DNA of 48,703 bases from Halioxenophilus sp964342265. GTDB lineage: Bacteria > Pseudomonadota > Gammaproteobacteria > Pseudomonadales > Cellvibrionaceae. Each line of letters starts with the position of its first letter. Position 1 is the first letter of the stretch. The position numbers were made by a program, and so were the translations under genes. A model generated the notes under the pieces. It was not told the DNA's origin and did not search any database. It was given only the letters and a program-made list of their open reading frames with translations. Location: positions 1 through 48,703 of the forward strand of contig CAYFFE010000010.1 in the NCBI GenBank assembly GCA_964342265.1, in the 5' to 3' direction. Below are positions 34,006 through 44,313 of the stretch, in pieces.

Positions 34006-34413
34006 TTGAGCACCGCGACCGAGTAAAAACCGCGTATTATCAATAGTTAAAGTTTGGCAACAATCCCGCCCCTGCGCTGTAAAAATTTTGTTCAACAGCC
34101 ACGACGTATTCCTGTATACTTGCGCGCGTTTTTAACTGCCTCTGTCGATTTTCCTTGCCCCGGCAAGGATTGAAACGACCCGGTCAGTTTTTGCCAGCGG
34201 CGCTGCCGTGTTGATGTTTGTGGTCACTAACACTCTCTGCATCCCTGGCCAGCCGTTGCTAAAACGCTGCTGTGGGCAACGGCCTGTTGTTTCTCTGCGA
34301 TGTTTCTGTCGAAACCAATCCGAGAATCCTCAGACGAAAACCTGTAACGATTTTTCCGGAGGCGCAAGTTAGTATGCGCCTCGTTGTACTTTTTTAAACG
34401 AACGAGTAAACCA
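34006..34413. promoter_or_regulatory. Long leader of fusA2
   Basis: A 408-bp region without a convincing gene. A candidate -10 box TATACT lies at 34115-34120, with a weak -35 (TTCAAC, 34091-34096). Downstream is a GC-rich hairpin CCTTGCC/GGCAAGG (34153-34168) and a second hairpin just before the gene (see separate entry). A long structured leader before an elongation-factor gene suggests regulation after transcription starts. Confidence 0.5.
34359..34395 (+). terminator. Terminator-like hairpin just upstream of fusA2
   Basis: Perfect 8-bp stem GAGGCGCA (34359-34366) with TGCGCCTC (34375-34382), then seven bases and a run of six T (34390-34395). The T run is farther from the stem than in a standard terminator, so it could be an attenuator, a translational control element, or chance. 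It ends 18 bases before the ATG. Confidence 0.45.
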
Positions 34414-36501
<2,088 letters not shown>

Positions 36502-36515
36502 GTTTTAACTGCTTC

Positions 36516-36545
36516 AAAAAACCGCCCACTCGGGCGGTTTTTTTT
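36516..36545 (+). terminator. Intrinsic terminator after fusA2
   Basis: Stem ACCGCCC (36521-36527) with GGGCGGT (36532-36538), 4-base loop and eight T residues after it. The preceding A run makes it bidirectional. It starts 15 bases after the fusA2 stop. Confidence 0.9.
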
Positions 36546-36751
36546 GGCCTTTATTCCCACCAAACTCTAACCTAGTAACCAATTGGTCTATCATTAGCAC
36601 GACTGAGTGTTTTGCTCATTTTCGACTATCTCGCATTAGCCACACTCCCCGCGCCCTGTTGCGGGCAAAAAATTGCAGACTTTACGCGTTCTATCTAAAC
36701 AATGATTTCGGTGACAATACCGAAACGAGAGTTACACAAAGGAATCTTCCC

Positions 36752-37501
36752 ATGCTTAAAAAGACCATTGTTGCCCTACTTTGCTGCGCAGCCAACAGCA
36801 GCTTCGCCGCCCCACTGATTGATTTGAAGCTCGCTGTCGGCGTGTGGGATTCCTCACCAAGCGGAGACATTGGCGAATCGGTTACCGATGTCGACACACT
36901 GGATTTAGACAGCGATCAAGCCACGTTCTTTAGCATCGCCTTTGAGCACCCAGTGCCAATTTTGCCCAACTTCCGCCTTAAGCAAACCGAAGTGGAATAC
37001 GACGGCGACACCGTATTGTCTGAAACTTTTACCCTGGATGAGCAAACCTTCACTGCCGAAGCCGACCTGCTTACCAATATCGACTTAAGCCACACCGACG
37101 TCACCCTGTATTGGGGCCTGCCCGAATTCTTCCTGGATGTGGACTTCGGTATTACCGGTCGCTTCTTCGACGGCGAAGCCAGTGCTCGCTCCACCGATGC
37201 CGACATTGAAGAAACTGTCGATCTGGATGTAACCGTGCCTATGCTGTTTGCCGATGCCCGCCTGGATTTGCCACTTACCGGCTTGTATGTGGGTGCGGAA
37301 TTTAACGGTTTGTCGGTAGGTGATAACTCCATCATCGACTACAACGCCCGCGTAGGTTACTCCACCGACATCATCCCATTCTTGGCCGATTTGGATTTTG
37401 AATTGGGCTACCGCAATTTCACCATCGAGCTCGACGAAGACGACATTCAAACGGACGTTACCTTCGACGGTCCTTACGCGCAGCTAATGATCGCGTTCTA
37501 A
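36752..37501 (+). CDS. TIGR04219-family outer-membrane beta-barrel protein
   Basis: A 249-residue protein with a signal peptide (IVALLCCAANSSFA, cleaved before APLIDL) and a short barrel. The opening LKLAVGVWDSSPSGDIGE and the following acidic DVDTLDLDSDQATFFSIAFEHPVPILPNFRL are typical of the TIGR04219 family. The end PYAQLMIAF closes with Phe, the usual barrel C-terminus. Function is unknown for the family. The mature part is strikingly acidic, with many Asp and Glu. The ATG at 36752 has AAAGGA about 8 bases upstream; a longer frame from 36659 is rejected. Single-gene unit ending in its own terminator. Confidence 0.85.
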   Translation: MLKKTIVALLCCAANSSFAAPLIDLKLAVGVWDSSPSGDIGESVTDVDTLDLDSDQATFFSIAFEHPVPILPNFRLKQTEVEYDGDTVLSETFTLDEQTFTAEADLLTNIDLSHTDVTLYWGLPEFFLDVDFGITGRFFDGEASARSTDADIEETVDLDVTVPMLFADARLDLPLTGLYVGAEFNGLSVGDNSIIDYNARVGYSTDIIPFLADLDFELGYRNFTIELDEDDIQTDVTFDGPYAQLMIAF

Positions 37502-37507
37502 ACCTCT

Positions 37508-37540
37508 AATTGGGCGGGCCAAGGCTCGCCCAATTTTAAA
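37508..37540 (+). terminator. Intrinsic terminator after the TIGR04219 gene
   Basis: Stem AATTGGGCG (37508-37516) with CGCCCAATT (37527-37535), GC-rich loop, then TTAAATTT. It starts 7 bases after the stop codon. Confidence 0.8.
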
Positions 37541-37804
37541 TTTCCCGCCGCCAATCCTCTTCCATACTGATACTGTTAGGTGCATTGCCTTTATGCACAC
37601 TACCGCCACGCAAATAGTGCTTATTCCGCACAAGGTAATGCCAGAGACAGCCCGCCGCACTGAATTGAGCACTTCACACTTTTGAGCAAACAAAAATGCT
37701 CTGTTCCAATTTCTGCAAAGACCTATTCAAAATATCAAAACAATTGAGGCGCCAAATTCCTGCTATGCTAATAGATTCCTGTAGTAAAACATGGAGCGGT
37801 ACGC

Positions 37805-38395
37805 ATGGATTCTCTGCTGTTAATAACCTCGTCCATTCACGGTGCCAATGGCCACTCTACTCGGCTGGCCGGACAGCTGGCGCAGAGACTGGCTAGCGAA
37901 CACTCACTCACAGTGTGCACCCGCAATTTAACCAAAGACAATCTGCCCCACCTTTCAGAAGAAGAAGTGCAAGCCTGGCAAATACCCAAACTTAAGCGAT
38001 CCAGCAAGCAGGATCGCTTAGCGCGCTTGTCTGATCAATTGATCGATGAGTTGCAAAGCGCCCGGGAAGTGGTAGTGGCCATGCCGATGTACAACTTTGG
38101 TGTTCCCAGCACGTTTAAATCTTGGATTGATCGCGTCAGCCGGGCCGGTGTAACTTTTAAGTATTCCAACGAGGGCCCCACCGGTTTACTCGACAACAAA
38201 CCGGTGCACGTGGTGTGCACTCGTGGCGGCTTTTACGAAGGTGGCCAGGATGATTTTCAAACCCCATACTTACAAAAAGTATTTGCGTTTTTGGGGCTCG
38301 AAGACCTGCGCTTCATTTACGCGGAAGGATTAAATACCGAAAATAAGGTCAATTGTTTGAACAAAGCACAATTGGCAATCAGCCAATTTGGCTAG
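37805..38395 (+). CDS. azoR: FMN-dependent NADH-azoreductase
   Basis: A 196-residue flavodoxin-fold enzyme. The FMN phosphate loop SSIHGANGHSTRL is near the N-terminus, MPMYNFGVPSTFKSWIDRVSRAG at about 93-115 carries the flavin-binding segment (short motif MPMYNFGVP), and CTRGGFYEG and YLQKVFAFLGLEDLRFI complete the AzoR pattern. It reduces quinones or azo compounds with NADH through FMN, in the cytoplasm. The ATG follows TGGAGCGGTACGC, giving a GGAG ribosome binding site. A possible promoter is TTGAGG (37744-37749) with GCTAAT 17 bases later. It stands alone, converging on a small membrane-protein gene. Confidence 0.9.
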   Translation: MDSLLLITSSIHGANGHSTRLAGQLAQRLASEHSLTVCTRNLTKDNLPHLSEEEVQAWQIPKLKRSSKQDRLARLSDQLIDELQSAREVVVAMPMYNFGVPSTFKSWIDRVSRAGVTFKYSNEGPTGLLDNKPVHVVCTRGGFYEGGQDDFQTPYLQKVFAFLGLEDLRFIYAEGLNTENKVNCLNKAQLAISQFG

Positions 38396-38477
38396 CAATT
38401 AAACAAACAACAAAGCTCGTTTAGACCCGCTTTCGACGTTGTCATTTAGCTCAACTCGGCTGGTCGATGGGGTTCGC

Positions 38478-38789
38478 TTAACCTCCGTATTCACGTAACT
38501 CAGGAATACAGACTGCAAGACTTAAAACGACGAGCATGACCAGAATCTTAATGCCAAGCTCGCCAACCGACTGCTGCCAAACTTTTTTTGCCCCATCTAA
38601 ATTACCCCACTCACCCGGTAGATCATCATCCAGAGTGAGTAGATGACCCAGAGCCACCCACACGGAAATCCCACAAATTGTAAAAATATAGGGTATGGAA
38701 GCAAATATCGATAAAACCAAAATCGAAGCCAAAACGAATAAAACAAAGACCACTATGCGCTTATTGTTGTTGATTTTTATTTCACCCAT
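38478..38789 (-). CDS. Small hypothetical membrane protein
   Basis: A 103-residue protein with a basic N-terminus (EIKINNNKR) and two or three hydrophobic helices: IVVFVLFVLASILVLSIFAS, IPYIFTICGISVWVALGHLL and, near the C-terminus, LGIKILVMLVVLSLAVCI. A polar loop (LDDDLPGEWGNLDGAKKVWQQ) lies between. No family is recognised. The composition strongly supports a real gene rather than a shadow: no other gene covers it. It lies between convergent azoR and divergent trxC. Confidence 0.6.
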   Translation of the reverse strand: MGEIKINNNKRIVVFVLFVLASILVLSIFASIPYIFTICGISVWVALGHLLTLDDDLPGEWGNLDGAKKVWQQSVGELGIKILVMLVVLSLAVCIPELREYGG

Positions 38790-38904
38790 TTCGAACCGTT
38801 CAGCGAGTGCAGACTACTAACTTGGCACTTTGAATAGTTGATTTTTACGCAAATGCCCGTATTTTAGCTGCTCTGTCCTAGCAAAACCGCGAGCCACTGC
38901 CTTC

Positions 38905-39342
38905 ATGCAGACTGTTAATATAACTTGTCCCCACTGTGCTGCCACCAATCGAATTCCCCAACAACGCCTCAGCGACAATCCCATTTGCGGGCGATGCAAA
39001 GCCAAACTGTTTGTCGGCTCAGCGATGACGCTGGATGCCGGCAATGCCAGCACAGTGCTGCAAAACAATCAAACCCCCATTGTGGTGGATTGCTGGGCAC
39101 CCTGGTGCGGGCCGTGCCAAAGCTTCGCGCCGATTTTTGAGCAAGCCGCCCAGGAACTCGAACCCACCATTCGGCTCGCCAAACTCGACACCGAAGCCAA
39201 TCCGCAATTGGCCGGCCAGTGGCAGATTCGATCTATTCCAACTCTATTGCTGTTTAACAACAACCGCGAGCAGGCCCGAATTTCCGGCGCATTGAGCTTG
39301 CCTCAATTTAAGCAATGGCTGCTGCAGCAAGGTATTCGATAA
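38905..39342 (+). CDS. trxC: Thioredoxin 2 (TrxC)
   Basis: A 145-residue thioredoxin with an N-terminal zinc site. CPHC (residues 8-11) and CGRC (28-31) give four Cys ligands, and WCGPC (about 67-71) is the redox active site. The rest of the fold is visible as IVVDCWAPWCGPCQSF, LAKLDTEANPQLAGQW and RSIPTLLLFNNN with the cis-Pro. It reduces protein disulfides in the cytoplasm, usually under oxidative stress. The length and the zinc motifs separate it from thioredoxin 1. No OxyR site could be judged. Single gene, converging on the puu-like genes. Confidence 0.95.
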   Translation: MQTVNITCPHCAATNRIPQQRLSDNPICGRCKAKLFVGSAMTLDAGNASTVLQNNQTPIVVDCWAPWCGPCQSFAPIFEQAAQELEPTIRLAKLDTEANPQLAGQWQIRSIPTLLLFNNNREQARISGALSLPQFKQWLLQQGIR

Positions 39343-39369
39343 GGGTTTGCCCGCTACTTGCCCCAGCCA

Positions 39370-40725
39370 CTAAACGTTAAGCAACAAATACTCCCGCTCC
39401 CAGGAGCTGATTACCTGGAAAAAGGTTTCGTATTCTTTAAATTTAATCGCTATGTAAGCGCGCACAAATTGCTCACCTAAAATCTCGCACAACTCTTGGG
39501 ATTCGCTCAATAACGTCATGGAAGCTTCCAGCGTTTTCGGCAGATTAGACTCCAAGAGATAGGCATTGCCCATAACGGGTTCTTCAGGTTGCAGCTCGTG
39601 CTTCATCCCCAAAAAGCCGCACGCCAAGCTTGCGGCAATCGCCAAATAGGGATTGACGTCCGAGCCAGCAAAGCGCGACTCGACGCGGGTCGACTCCGGA
39701 TTGGACACAGGCACACGCAACCCTGCCGTGCGGTTATCGTAGCCCCAATGGGTGTTGTTGGGCGCAGCATCGCCAAATACTATGCGGCGATAGGAATTGA
39801 CGTTGGGGGCGTAAAACAGCATCGCTGCCGGCGTGTATTGCTGCAATCCCCCCAAAAAGTGTTTAAAGCGATTCGACAAACCACCATGGCCATCGTTGAA
39901 AATATTTTTGCCGGTTTGCACGTCCGTTAACGACTGATGAATGTGCATGGAGCTGCCCGGCTCGTTTTGCATGGGCTTGGCCAAAAAGGTCGCGTACACC
40001 TCGTGGCGCAAGGCCACCTCTCGAATGGTGCGTTTAAATAAAAACACTTGATCGGCCCGCGACAACGGATCGCCGTGCTCAAAGTTAATTTCCATCTGCG
40101 CCGCGCCGGATTCGTGAATTAACGTATCCACGTCCAATTCCATGGCTTCACAAAAGTCGTACATTTCCTCAAACAAAGGATCGAATTCGTTGACGGCATC
40201 AATGGAGTAGGATTGGCGCGCCCGCTCCGGTCGACCGGATCGACCCACGGGCGGCTGGAGTGGAAAATCGGCATCGGTGTTTTTTTGCACCAGATAAAAT
40301 TCCAACTCTGGGGCGACCACCGGTTGAAGTCCAGCTTCTTCGTAGAGCGCCAGCACACGCTTTAAAACATTTCGCGGCGCTAAGGCGTGTGGGTTGCCCT
40401 TGGCATCGTAGCAATCGTGAATAATCTGCGCGGTGGGCTCATCCACCCAGGGCACCAAACGAGTGGTGGTAGGCTCGGGCTTTAAGTACAGGTCGATGTC
40501 GGCCGGATGGATTAAATCGGCGATGGCTTCGTCGTCGGGCCAGTCGCCAGTGACCGTTTGAATAAAAATGGCTTCGGGTAAACGTGTGGTTTCGCTGCCC
40601 AAATATTTGCTGGCCGGGAGAATTTTGCCTCGGGCGTTGCCGGTCATATCGGGCACCAGCGCTTCAATTTCGGTAATGCCGTTGGTTTTTATCCACTCTT
40701 TTAATTGTTGTTCGTCGTTGATCAT
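39370..40725 (-). CDS. puuA: Glutamine synthetase-family gamma-glutamylpolyamine synthetase (PuuA-like)
   Basis: A 451-residue glutamine-synthetase-family enzyme. It opens MINDEQQLKEWIKTNGI; the catalytic domain has PELEFYLV, HIHQSLTD near residue 260-270, and RTAGLRVPVSNPESTRVESR, with acidic metal ligands in the usual places. The size and the PuuD/PuuB neighbours point to gamma-glutamylputrescine synthetase, which ligates glutamate to putrescine using ATP. The ATG at 40725 is chosen because conservation begins there; an open frame upstream to 40920 lies over the PuuD-like gene. It follows that gene by 16 bp, so the two form an operon. Other polyamines or amines are possible substrates. Confidence 0.85.
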   Translation of the reverse strand: MINDEQQLKEWIKTNGITEIEALVPDMTGNARGKILPASKYLGSETTRLPEAIFIQTVTGDWPDDEAIADLIHPADIDLYLKPEPTTTRLVPWVDEPTAQIIHDCYDAKGNPHALAPRNVLKRVLALYEEAGLQPVVAPELEFYLVQKNTDADFPLQPPVGRSGRPERARQSYSIDAVNEFDPLFEEMYDFCEAMELDVDTLIHESGAAQMEINFEHGDPLSRADQVFLFKRTIREVALRHEVYATFLAKPMQNEPGSSMHIHQSLTDVQTGKNIFNDGHGGLSNRFKHFLGGLQQYTPAAMLFYAPNVNSYRRIVFGDAAPNNTHWGYDNRTAGLRVPVSNPESTRVESRFAGSDVNPYLAIAASLACGFLGMKHELQPEEPVMGNAYLLESNLPKTLEASMTLLSESQELCEILGEQFVRAYIAIKFKEYETFFQVISSWEREYLLLNV

Positions 40726-40741
40726 AGAATGTCCGATGGGC

Positions 40742-41494
40742 TTAGGGGCTGTTGGTTTTGGATTGTCGGTAATGCTCAACCTGTTGTTTAAACCACAAAA
40801 AAATCTGCTGATAAAAATCGTTTTCGAGCACCCGCCACTCGGGGTGCCATTGCACGGCCAACACCGGTTGATCGGGCAAGGAGAAAGCCTCCACCAATCC
40901 ATCTGGGGCCACGGCTTCAATGCGCAGATTGGGGGCCAGCTCGTTGGCTCCCTGGCCGTGCAGAGAGTTAATCATTACCTCCGATTCCGGCCAAATGCCG
41001 GATAACACACCGCCGGGTTGAATCTGCACCGGGTGACTCAAACCGTACTGTTCATCCACCGTGAGCGTTTTGTCCTCGCGATGATCGTGGTAATCCCCGG
41101 TATCGTGCACCGCCTGATGCAAACTGCCGCCCAAGGCCACGTTGATTTCCTGAAAGCCCCGGCAAATACCCAGCACCGGCATATTTCGCTCAACGGCCAA
41201 GCGCACCAGCCCGAGAGTTAACTCATCGCGCGCCGGATCCCAAAGGCTGTCTTGCAAACTGGTGGGATGATCGTAATGGTGCGGCTCGATATTAGAGTAG
41301 CTGCCGGTAAGCACTAGGCCATCGATATCATCCAAAAATCGGCTGTGATCAATTTTGTGGCTGATGGCCGGAATCAGCACCGGCATGGCCTCAACCACAT
41401 CAACGACGGCGTTCAGATATTTTTCGCCCACACAGTGATACTGATGCAATCCCACCTGTTTTCGACACGCGGGCAAGCCGACTTTAATAAACAC
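40742..41494 (-). CDS. puuD: Class I glutamine amidotransferase-type gamma-glutamyl-GABA hydrolase (PuuD-like)
   Basis: A 250-residue hydrolase. The nucleophile Cys is in PVLGICRGFQEINVALGG, and the His/Glu of the triad are in LAVQWHPEWRVLE. The N-terminal QYHCVGEKYLNAV and LTGSYSNIEPHHY are typical of the gamma-glutamyl-gamma-aminobutyrate hydrolase family. It should release GABA (or a similar amino acid) from its gamma-glutamyl conjugate. The start is GTG at 41494 with GGAGG upstream. It is the first gene of the minus-strand unit with the PuuA-like gene; no PuuC aldehyde dehydrogenase is in the window. Confidence 0.87.
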   Translation of the reverse strand: MFIKVGLPACRKQVGLHQYHCVGEKYLNAVVDVVEAMPVLIPAISHKIDHSRFLDDIDGLVLTGSYSNIEPHHYDHPTSLQDSLWDPARDELTLGLVRLAVERNMPVLGICRGFQEINVALGGSLHQAVHDTGDYHDHREDKTLTVDEQYGLSHPVQIQPGGVLSGIWPESEVMINSLHGQGANELAPNLRIEAVAPDGLVEAFSLPDQPVLAVQWHPEWRVLENDFYQQIFLWFKQQVEHYRQSKTNSP

Positions 41495-41518
41495 AGATAC
41501 CGTTCCTCCAAATTAAGG

Positions 41519-41577
41519 GATTGTGGGTTGCCGGTAAAAAGCTAAAAACCCACAGCAACATACAATCTTTTAGCCGG
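41519..41577. promoter_or_regulatory. Nested inverted repeats between puuD and puuB
   Basis: TGTGGGTT (41522-41529) pairs with AACCCACA (41547-41554), GATTGT (41519-41524) with ACAATC (41562-41567), and CCGGTAAAAAG (41531-41541) imperfectly with CTTTTAGCCGG (41567-41577). They lie between divergent genes and could be operators for a polyamine-responsive regulator, or hairpins in the puuB leader. Confidence 0.45.
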
Positions 41578-41661
41578 AAAAATCCAGCGGGTTTATACTG
41601 CGATCGACAAAACCCAGCAGCCAAATTGCGCCACCTCACAGGGCTTATCGACAATATTGTT

Positions 41662-42939
41662 ATGAACGATTTCCACGATTCTTGGTACTACGCCAGTCGC
41701 AATCAACACGCCGGCTTTCCGATCTTGCAAGGGAGTCTATCCACCGATGTGTGCGTAGTTGGCGGCGGAATCACCGGCCTATCGACGGCCTTGCACCTGC
41801 GCCAAAAAGGTTACAGTGTGACGCTGTTGGAAAGCCAGAACATCGGCTTTGGAGCCAGTGGTCGCAGTGGTGGACAAATTTTGTTTGGCTTTGGCTGCGA
41901 GCAGCCGGTAATCGAACAATTAATTGGCCAGCACAACGCTCAGATCGTGTGGCAGGCAGGCCTGGCCGGCGTTGAGCTCGTTAAAAGCCTCATCCTCGAA
42001 CATCGTATCGACTGCGACTTCCAATCCGGCCACGCTCACGCGGCCACCAAACCAAGGCTGGCCAAGGAGCTACTGCACTGGGCCGACCAACTCCGCACAA
42101 CCTATTACTACGACTCGCTCACCCTCTGGGATTGCCAGCAGATGCGCCAACAAGTGCGCTCACCGCGCTACTGCGCAGGGCTTTACGACAGCAACAGCGG
42201 TCACCTGCATCCGCTCAACTACACCCTGGGGCTGGCCCGCGCTGCCAGTGAGCTAGGTGTGCAAATTTATGAGCAATCGGCTGCCCTAACCATTGATCAC
42301 GGCAACCCTGCCACCGTCATTACCGCCGAAGGCCGCGTTAGTGCAAAATTTTTAGTGCTTGCCGGCAACGCTTACCTTAACGTAAAAAAACTGCCGCAAA
42401 CACGAAAAATCATGCCCGTGGGGACTTACATCGCTGCAACCGAACCGCTCGGGCAAGAAGTTGCACAAAAGTTGATTCCACAGAACATCGCCGTGGCCGA
42501 CACCAATTTTGTCTTGGATTACTTTCGCTTGTCGCAAGATCACAGGCTTCTGTTTGGCGGTAAAGTCTCCTACTCCGCCAAAGCGCCACGACAGCTAAAA
42601 GCCACCATGCAGCGGCAAATGCTCAAGGTGTTTCCGCAGTTGCGAAACACCGCCATCGACTTCGTTTGGGGAGGCAACGTGGCCATTACCGCGAACCGAG
42701 CACCCCACTTTGGCCGCTTAAACCCCAACATCTACTTTGCCCAAGGCTACTCCGGCCATGGTATGGCGGCGGCGGGATTAGCCGGCCGATTGATGGCCGA
42801 TGCTATTGATGGCGACGCCAGCACCTTTGACGTTTTTACCCGCATTCCCCACCGCGCATTCCCCGGCGGCACCTGGTTAAAAACCCCCGCCCTAGTGTTG
42901 GCCATGACTTGGTTCCGGCTTAAAGATTTGCTTCCTTAG
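41662..42939 (+). CDS. puuB: FAD-dependent gamma-glutamylputrescine oxidase-like protein (PuuB-like)
   Basis: A 425-residue DAO-family flavoenzyme. The FAD-binding VCVVGGGITGLSTALHLRQKG (short motif GGGITGLST) lies near the N-terminus, GFGASGRSGGQILFGFG is the next conserved block, and the C-terminal NIYFAQGYSGHGMAAAGLAG carries the second FAD-binding Gly stretch. It should oxidise the primary amine of gamma-glutamylputrescine. The ATG at 41662 starts the conserved MNDFHDSWYYASR; upstream frame to 41521 is rejected because it crosses inverted repeats and has no conservation. It diverges from the puuD/puuA unit. Confidence 0.85.
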   Translation: MNDFHDSWYYASRNQHAGFPILQGSLSTDVCVVGGGITGLSTALHLRQKGYSVTLLESQNIGFGASGRSGGQILFGFGCEQPVIEQLIGQHNAQIVWQAGLAGVELVKSLILEHRIDCDFQSGHAHAATKPRLAKELLHWADQLRTTYYYDSLTLWDCQQMRQQVRSPRYCAGLYDSNSGHLHPLNYTLGLARAASELGVQIYEQSAALTIDHGNPATVITAEGRVSAKFLVLAGNAYLNVKKLPQTRKIMPVGTYIAATEPLGQEVAQKLIPQNIAVADTNFVLDYFRLSQDHRLLFGGKVSYSAKAPRQLKATMQRQMLKVFPQLRNTAIDFVWGGNVAITANRAPHFGRLNPNIYFAQGYSGHGMAAAGLAGRLMADAIDGDASTFDVFTRIPHRAFPGGTWLKTPALVLAMTWFRLKDLLP

Positions 42940-43395
42940 AACTGTTTGATGCAGACATTTTGGTTTTCTTCTTACCATTTGGCACACAAAGTTAACATAG
43001 ATCTAAAATTTAATAATTTAAGTACAAAAATTATTGACAGGTCAGTACATATTATGAAAACTTGTTCAAAATTAATCAGCAGGCGCACAACGATTCTTCA
43101 CTAAGAATATTGTTTACAAGCAGCGACACCATAACCCGGTGCAGTTAATGGATTGGTAGGAGACATATCACCAACCTGCGTCCTTTAACTTGTGAGTAAA
43201 AGCGCTTAGGCAAAAATTAATTAATTTAATAAAGTAAAACAGCAAAGACAAAATTGTACTTGTTGGTTTTACCGCTTGGGGCAAATAGATTAGGGCTTGG
43301 GTCTAGGGTGACCGCCAAAATCTCTGCGCAGCTTTAGGTCGAAACACGATAAATTTTAAAAATTACAACTTTTAAAATAGCGTTATACAAAAAAT

Positions 43396-43426
43396 ATTTA
43401 CAGAAACAAAGATTTACAGAAACAAA
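43396..43426. repeat. 15-bp tandem repeat
   Basis: ATTTACAGAAACAAA occurs at 43396-43410 and 43412-43426, separated by one G. It lies inside the AT-rich gene-free region. Related A-rich CAGAAA and CAAAG words recur to about 43590. Confidence 0.75.
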
Positions 43427-43597
43427 AAATTAATAAAAGTTTTAAAAACTGCGTTGGATTTTTTGCGCTGCACGCTCACAAAGCAACAGAGCGAATAAAA
43501 AACTTAAAAAAGCAAAAATAGTCAACAAGAAAAAATAAAACTAATAAAAATATAAAAAATCAAAGACAGTTAACAGAAAAATTAAAATCGATTAGCA

Positions 43598-43652
43598 GGG
43601 AGGCGATCTCATACAGCGTTGCAGTGTGCGGTACAACGCGAAGTAACCTCCC
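43598..43652. promoter_or_regulatory. Nested hairpin upstream of the MarR-type gene
   Basis: Outer arms GGGAGG (43598-43603) and CCTCCC (43647-43652) enclose an inner hairpin GCGTTG (43616-43621) with CAACGC (43634-43639). The GC-rich structure stands out in AT-rich sequence and ends about 105 bases before the MarR ATG. It may be the leader of that gene or part of a small RNA. Confidence 0.5.
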
Positions 43653-43758
43653 CCCCCTAATTCACAACCATTACCAACTTGGCAGCAGCGTTGCCGGTTA
43701 GTTTTATAAAAAAGCCCTGAACCCTTAAATTAACTTTAGACAATAAGCATTAATTCCG

Positions 43759-44205
43759 ATGATGTTACAAACACCTGAAAAATTGCCTATCTTGTTGTTA
43801 AGCGCCCGCACTAGCCTTTTACCTCAGTTGCGAGCTACTTTAAACCACCACAGCATCACCGAGCAGCAGTGGCGTATTTTGGATACGTTAAAAAAACATC
43901 CAGGCTGTTGTTCATTCGAGCTGGCTCAATTAACCTGCATTTTAAGCCCCAGTCTTTCCAATTTAATTGCCAAATTGGAAAATCAGGGTTTAGTCAGTCG
44001 CTGGCAAAACGACAGCGATCAACGCAGCAAACACATCGCCTTAACCTCAAAAGGCGAAAACCTTTACGATACTATTTTTTCCAGCTTAGAGACTCGCTAC
44101 TATCGCCAGCTCAACGAGTGTTTGGACGAAAGCGATATGAGCACATTGATCTCTTTGCTGCATAAAATTATCGATAACCAACAAGCGCCTTCGGTTGCCC
44201 AATAA
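43759..44205 (+). CDS. MarR-family transcription regulator (HpaR-like)
   Basis: A 148-residue winged-helix regulator. The motif LPQLRATLNHHSITEQQWRILDTL matches the start of HpaR-type MarR proteins, followed by the HTH (CSFELAQLTCILSPSLSNLIAKLENQGLV) and wing (DQRSKHIALTSKGE), with a C-terminal dimerisation helix. HpaR represses homoprotocatechuate degradation in other bacteria; no such genes are in the window, so its target is unknown. ATG 43759 or the next codon ATG may be used; no clear ribosome binding site is seen. It is preceded by a long AT-rich region, where it may bind (inference). Confidence 0.85.
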   Translation: MMLQTPEKLPILLLSARTSLLPQLRATLNHHSITEQQWRILDTLKKHPGCCSFELAQLTCILSPSLSNLIAKLENQGLVSRWQNDSDQRSKHIALTSKGENLYDTIFSSLETRYYRQLNECLDESDMSTLISLLHKIIDNQQAPSVAQ

Positions 44206-44233
44206 CACCCAGCTTTTTTGAAGTGCAAAACGC

Positions 44234-44265
44234 AATAAACCGACGGTTAATGTTGTCGGTTTATT
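44234..44265. terminator. Bidirectional terminator between the MarR gene and rlmI
   Basis: Perfect 11-bp stem AATAAACCGAC (44234-44244) with GTCGGTTTATT (44255-44265) and a 10-base loop. It lies between the convergent ends at 44205 and 44314. Confidence 0.75.
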
Positions 44266-44313
44266 ACGCTTTAGATGTACTTAACAGGCAGACTGGGCGT
44301 ATCGGCAAACCAG

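Larger units (their letters stand above)
42940..43758. other. AT-rich gene-free region upstream of the MarR-type gene
   Basis: An 819-bp stretch with strong A/T bias and no coding frame of note on either strand. It contains a tandem repeat and a GC-rich hairpin (separate entries), a TTGACA at about 43033, and a run of eight C (43650-43657). It could hold a small RNA, a protein-binding region or decayed sequence. Confidence 0.6.

Noticed and set aside
40726..40920. N-terminal extension of the PuuA-like frame
   Set aside because: It overlaps the PuuD-like gene on the same strand, is Trp/Pro/Cys-rich and unconserved in style; the conserved protein starts at 40725.
42977..42995. RpoN-type promoter starting TGGCAC
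   Set aside because: The spacing and the -12 element (TTGC) do not fit.
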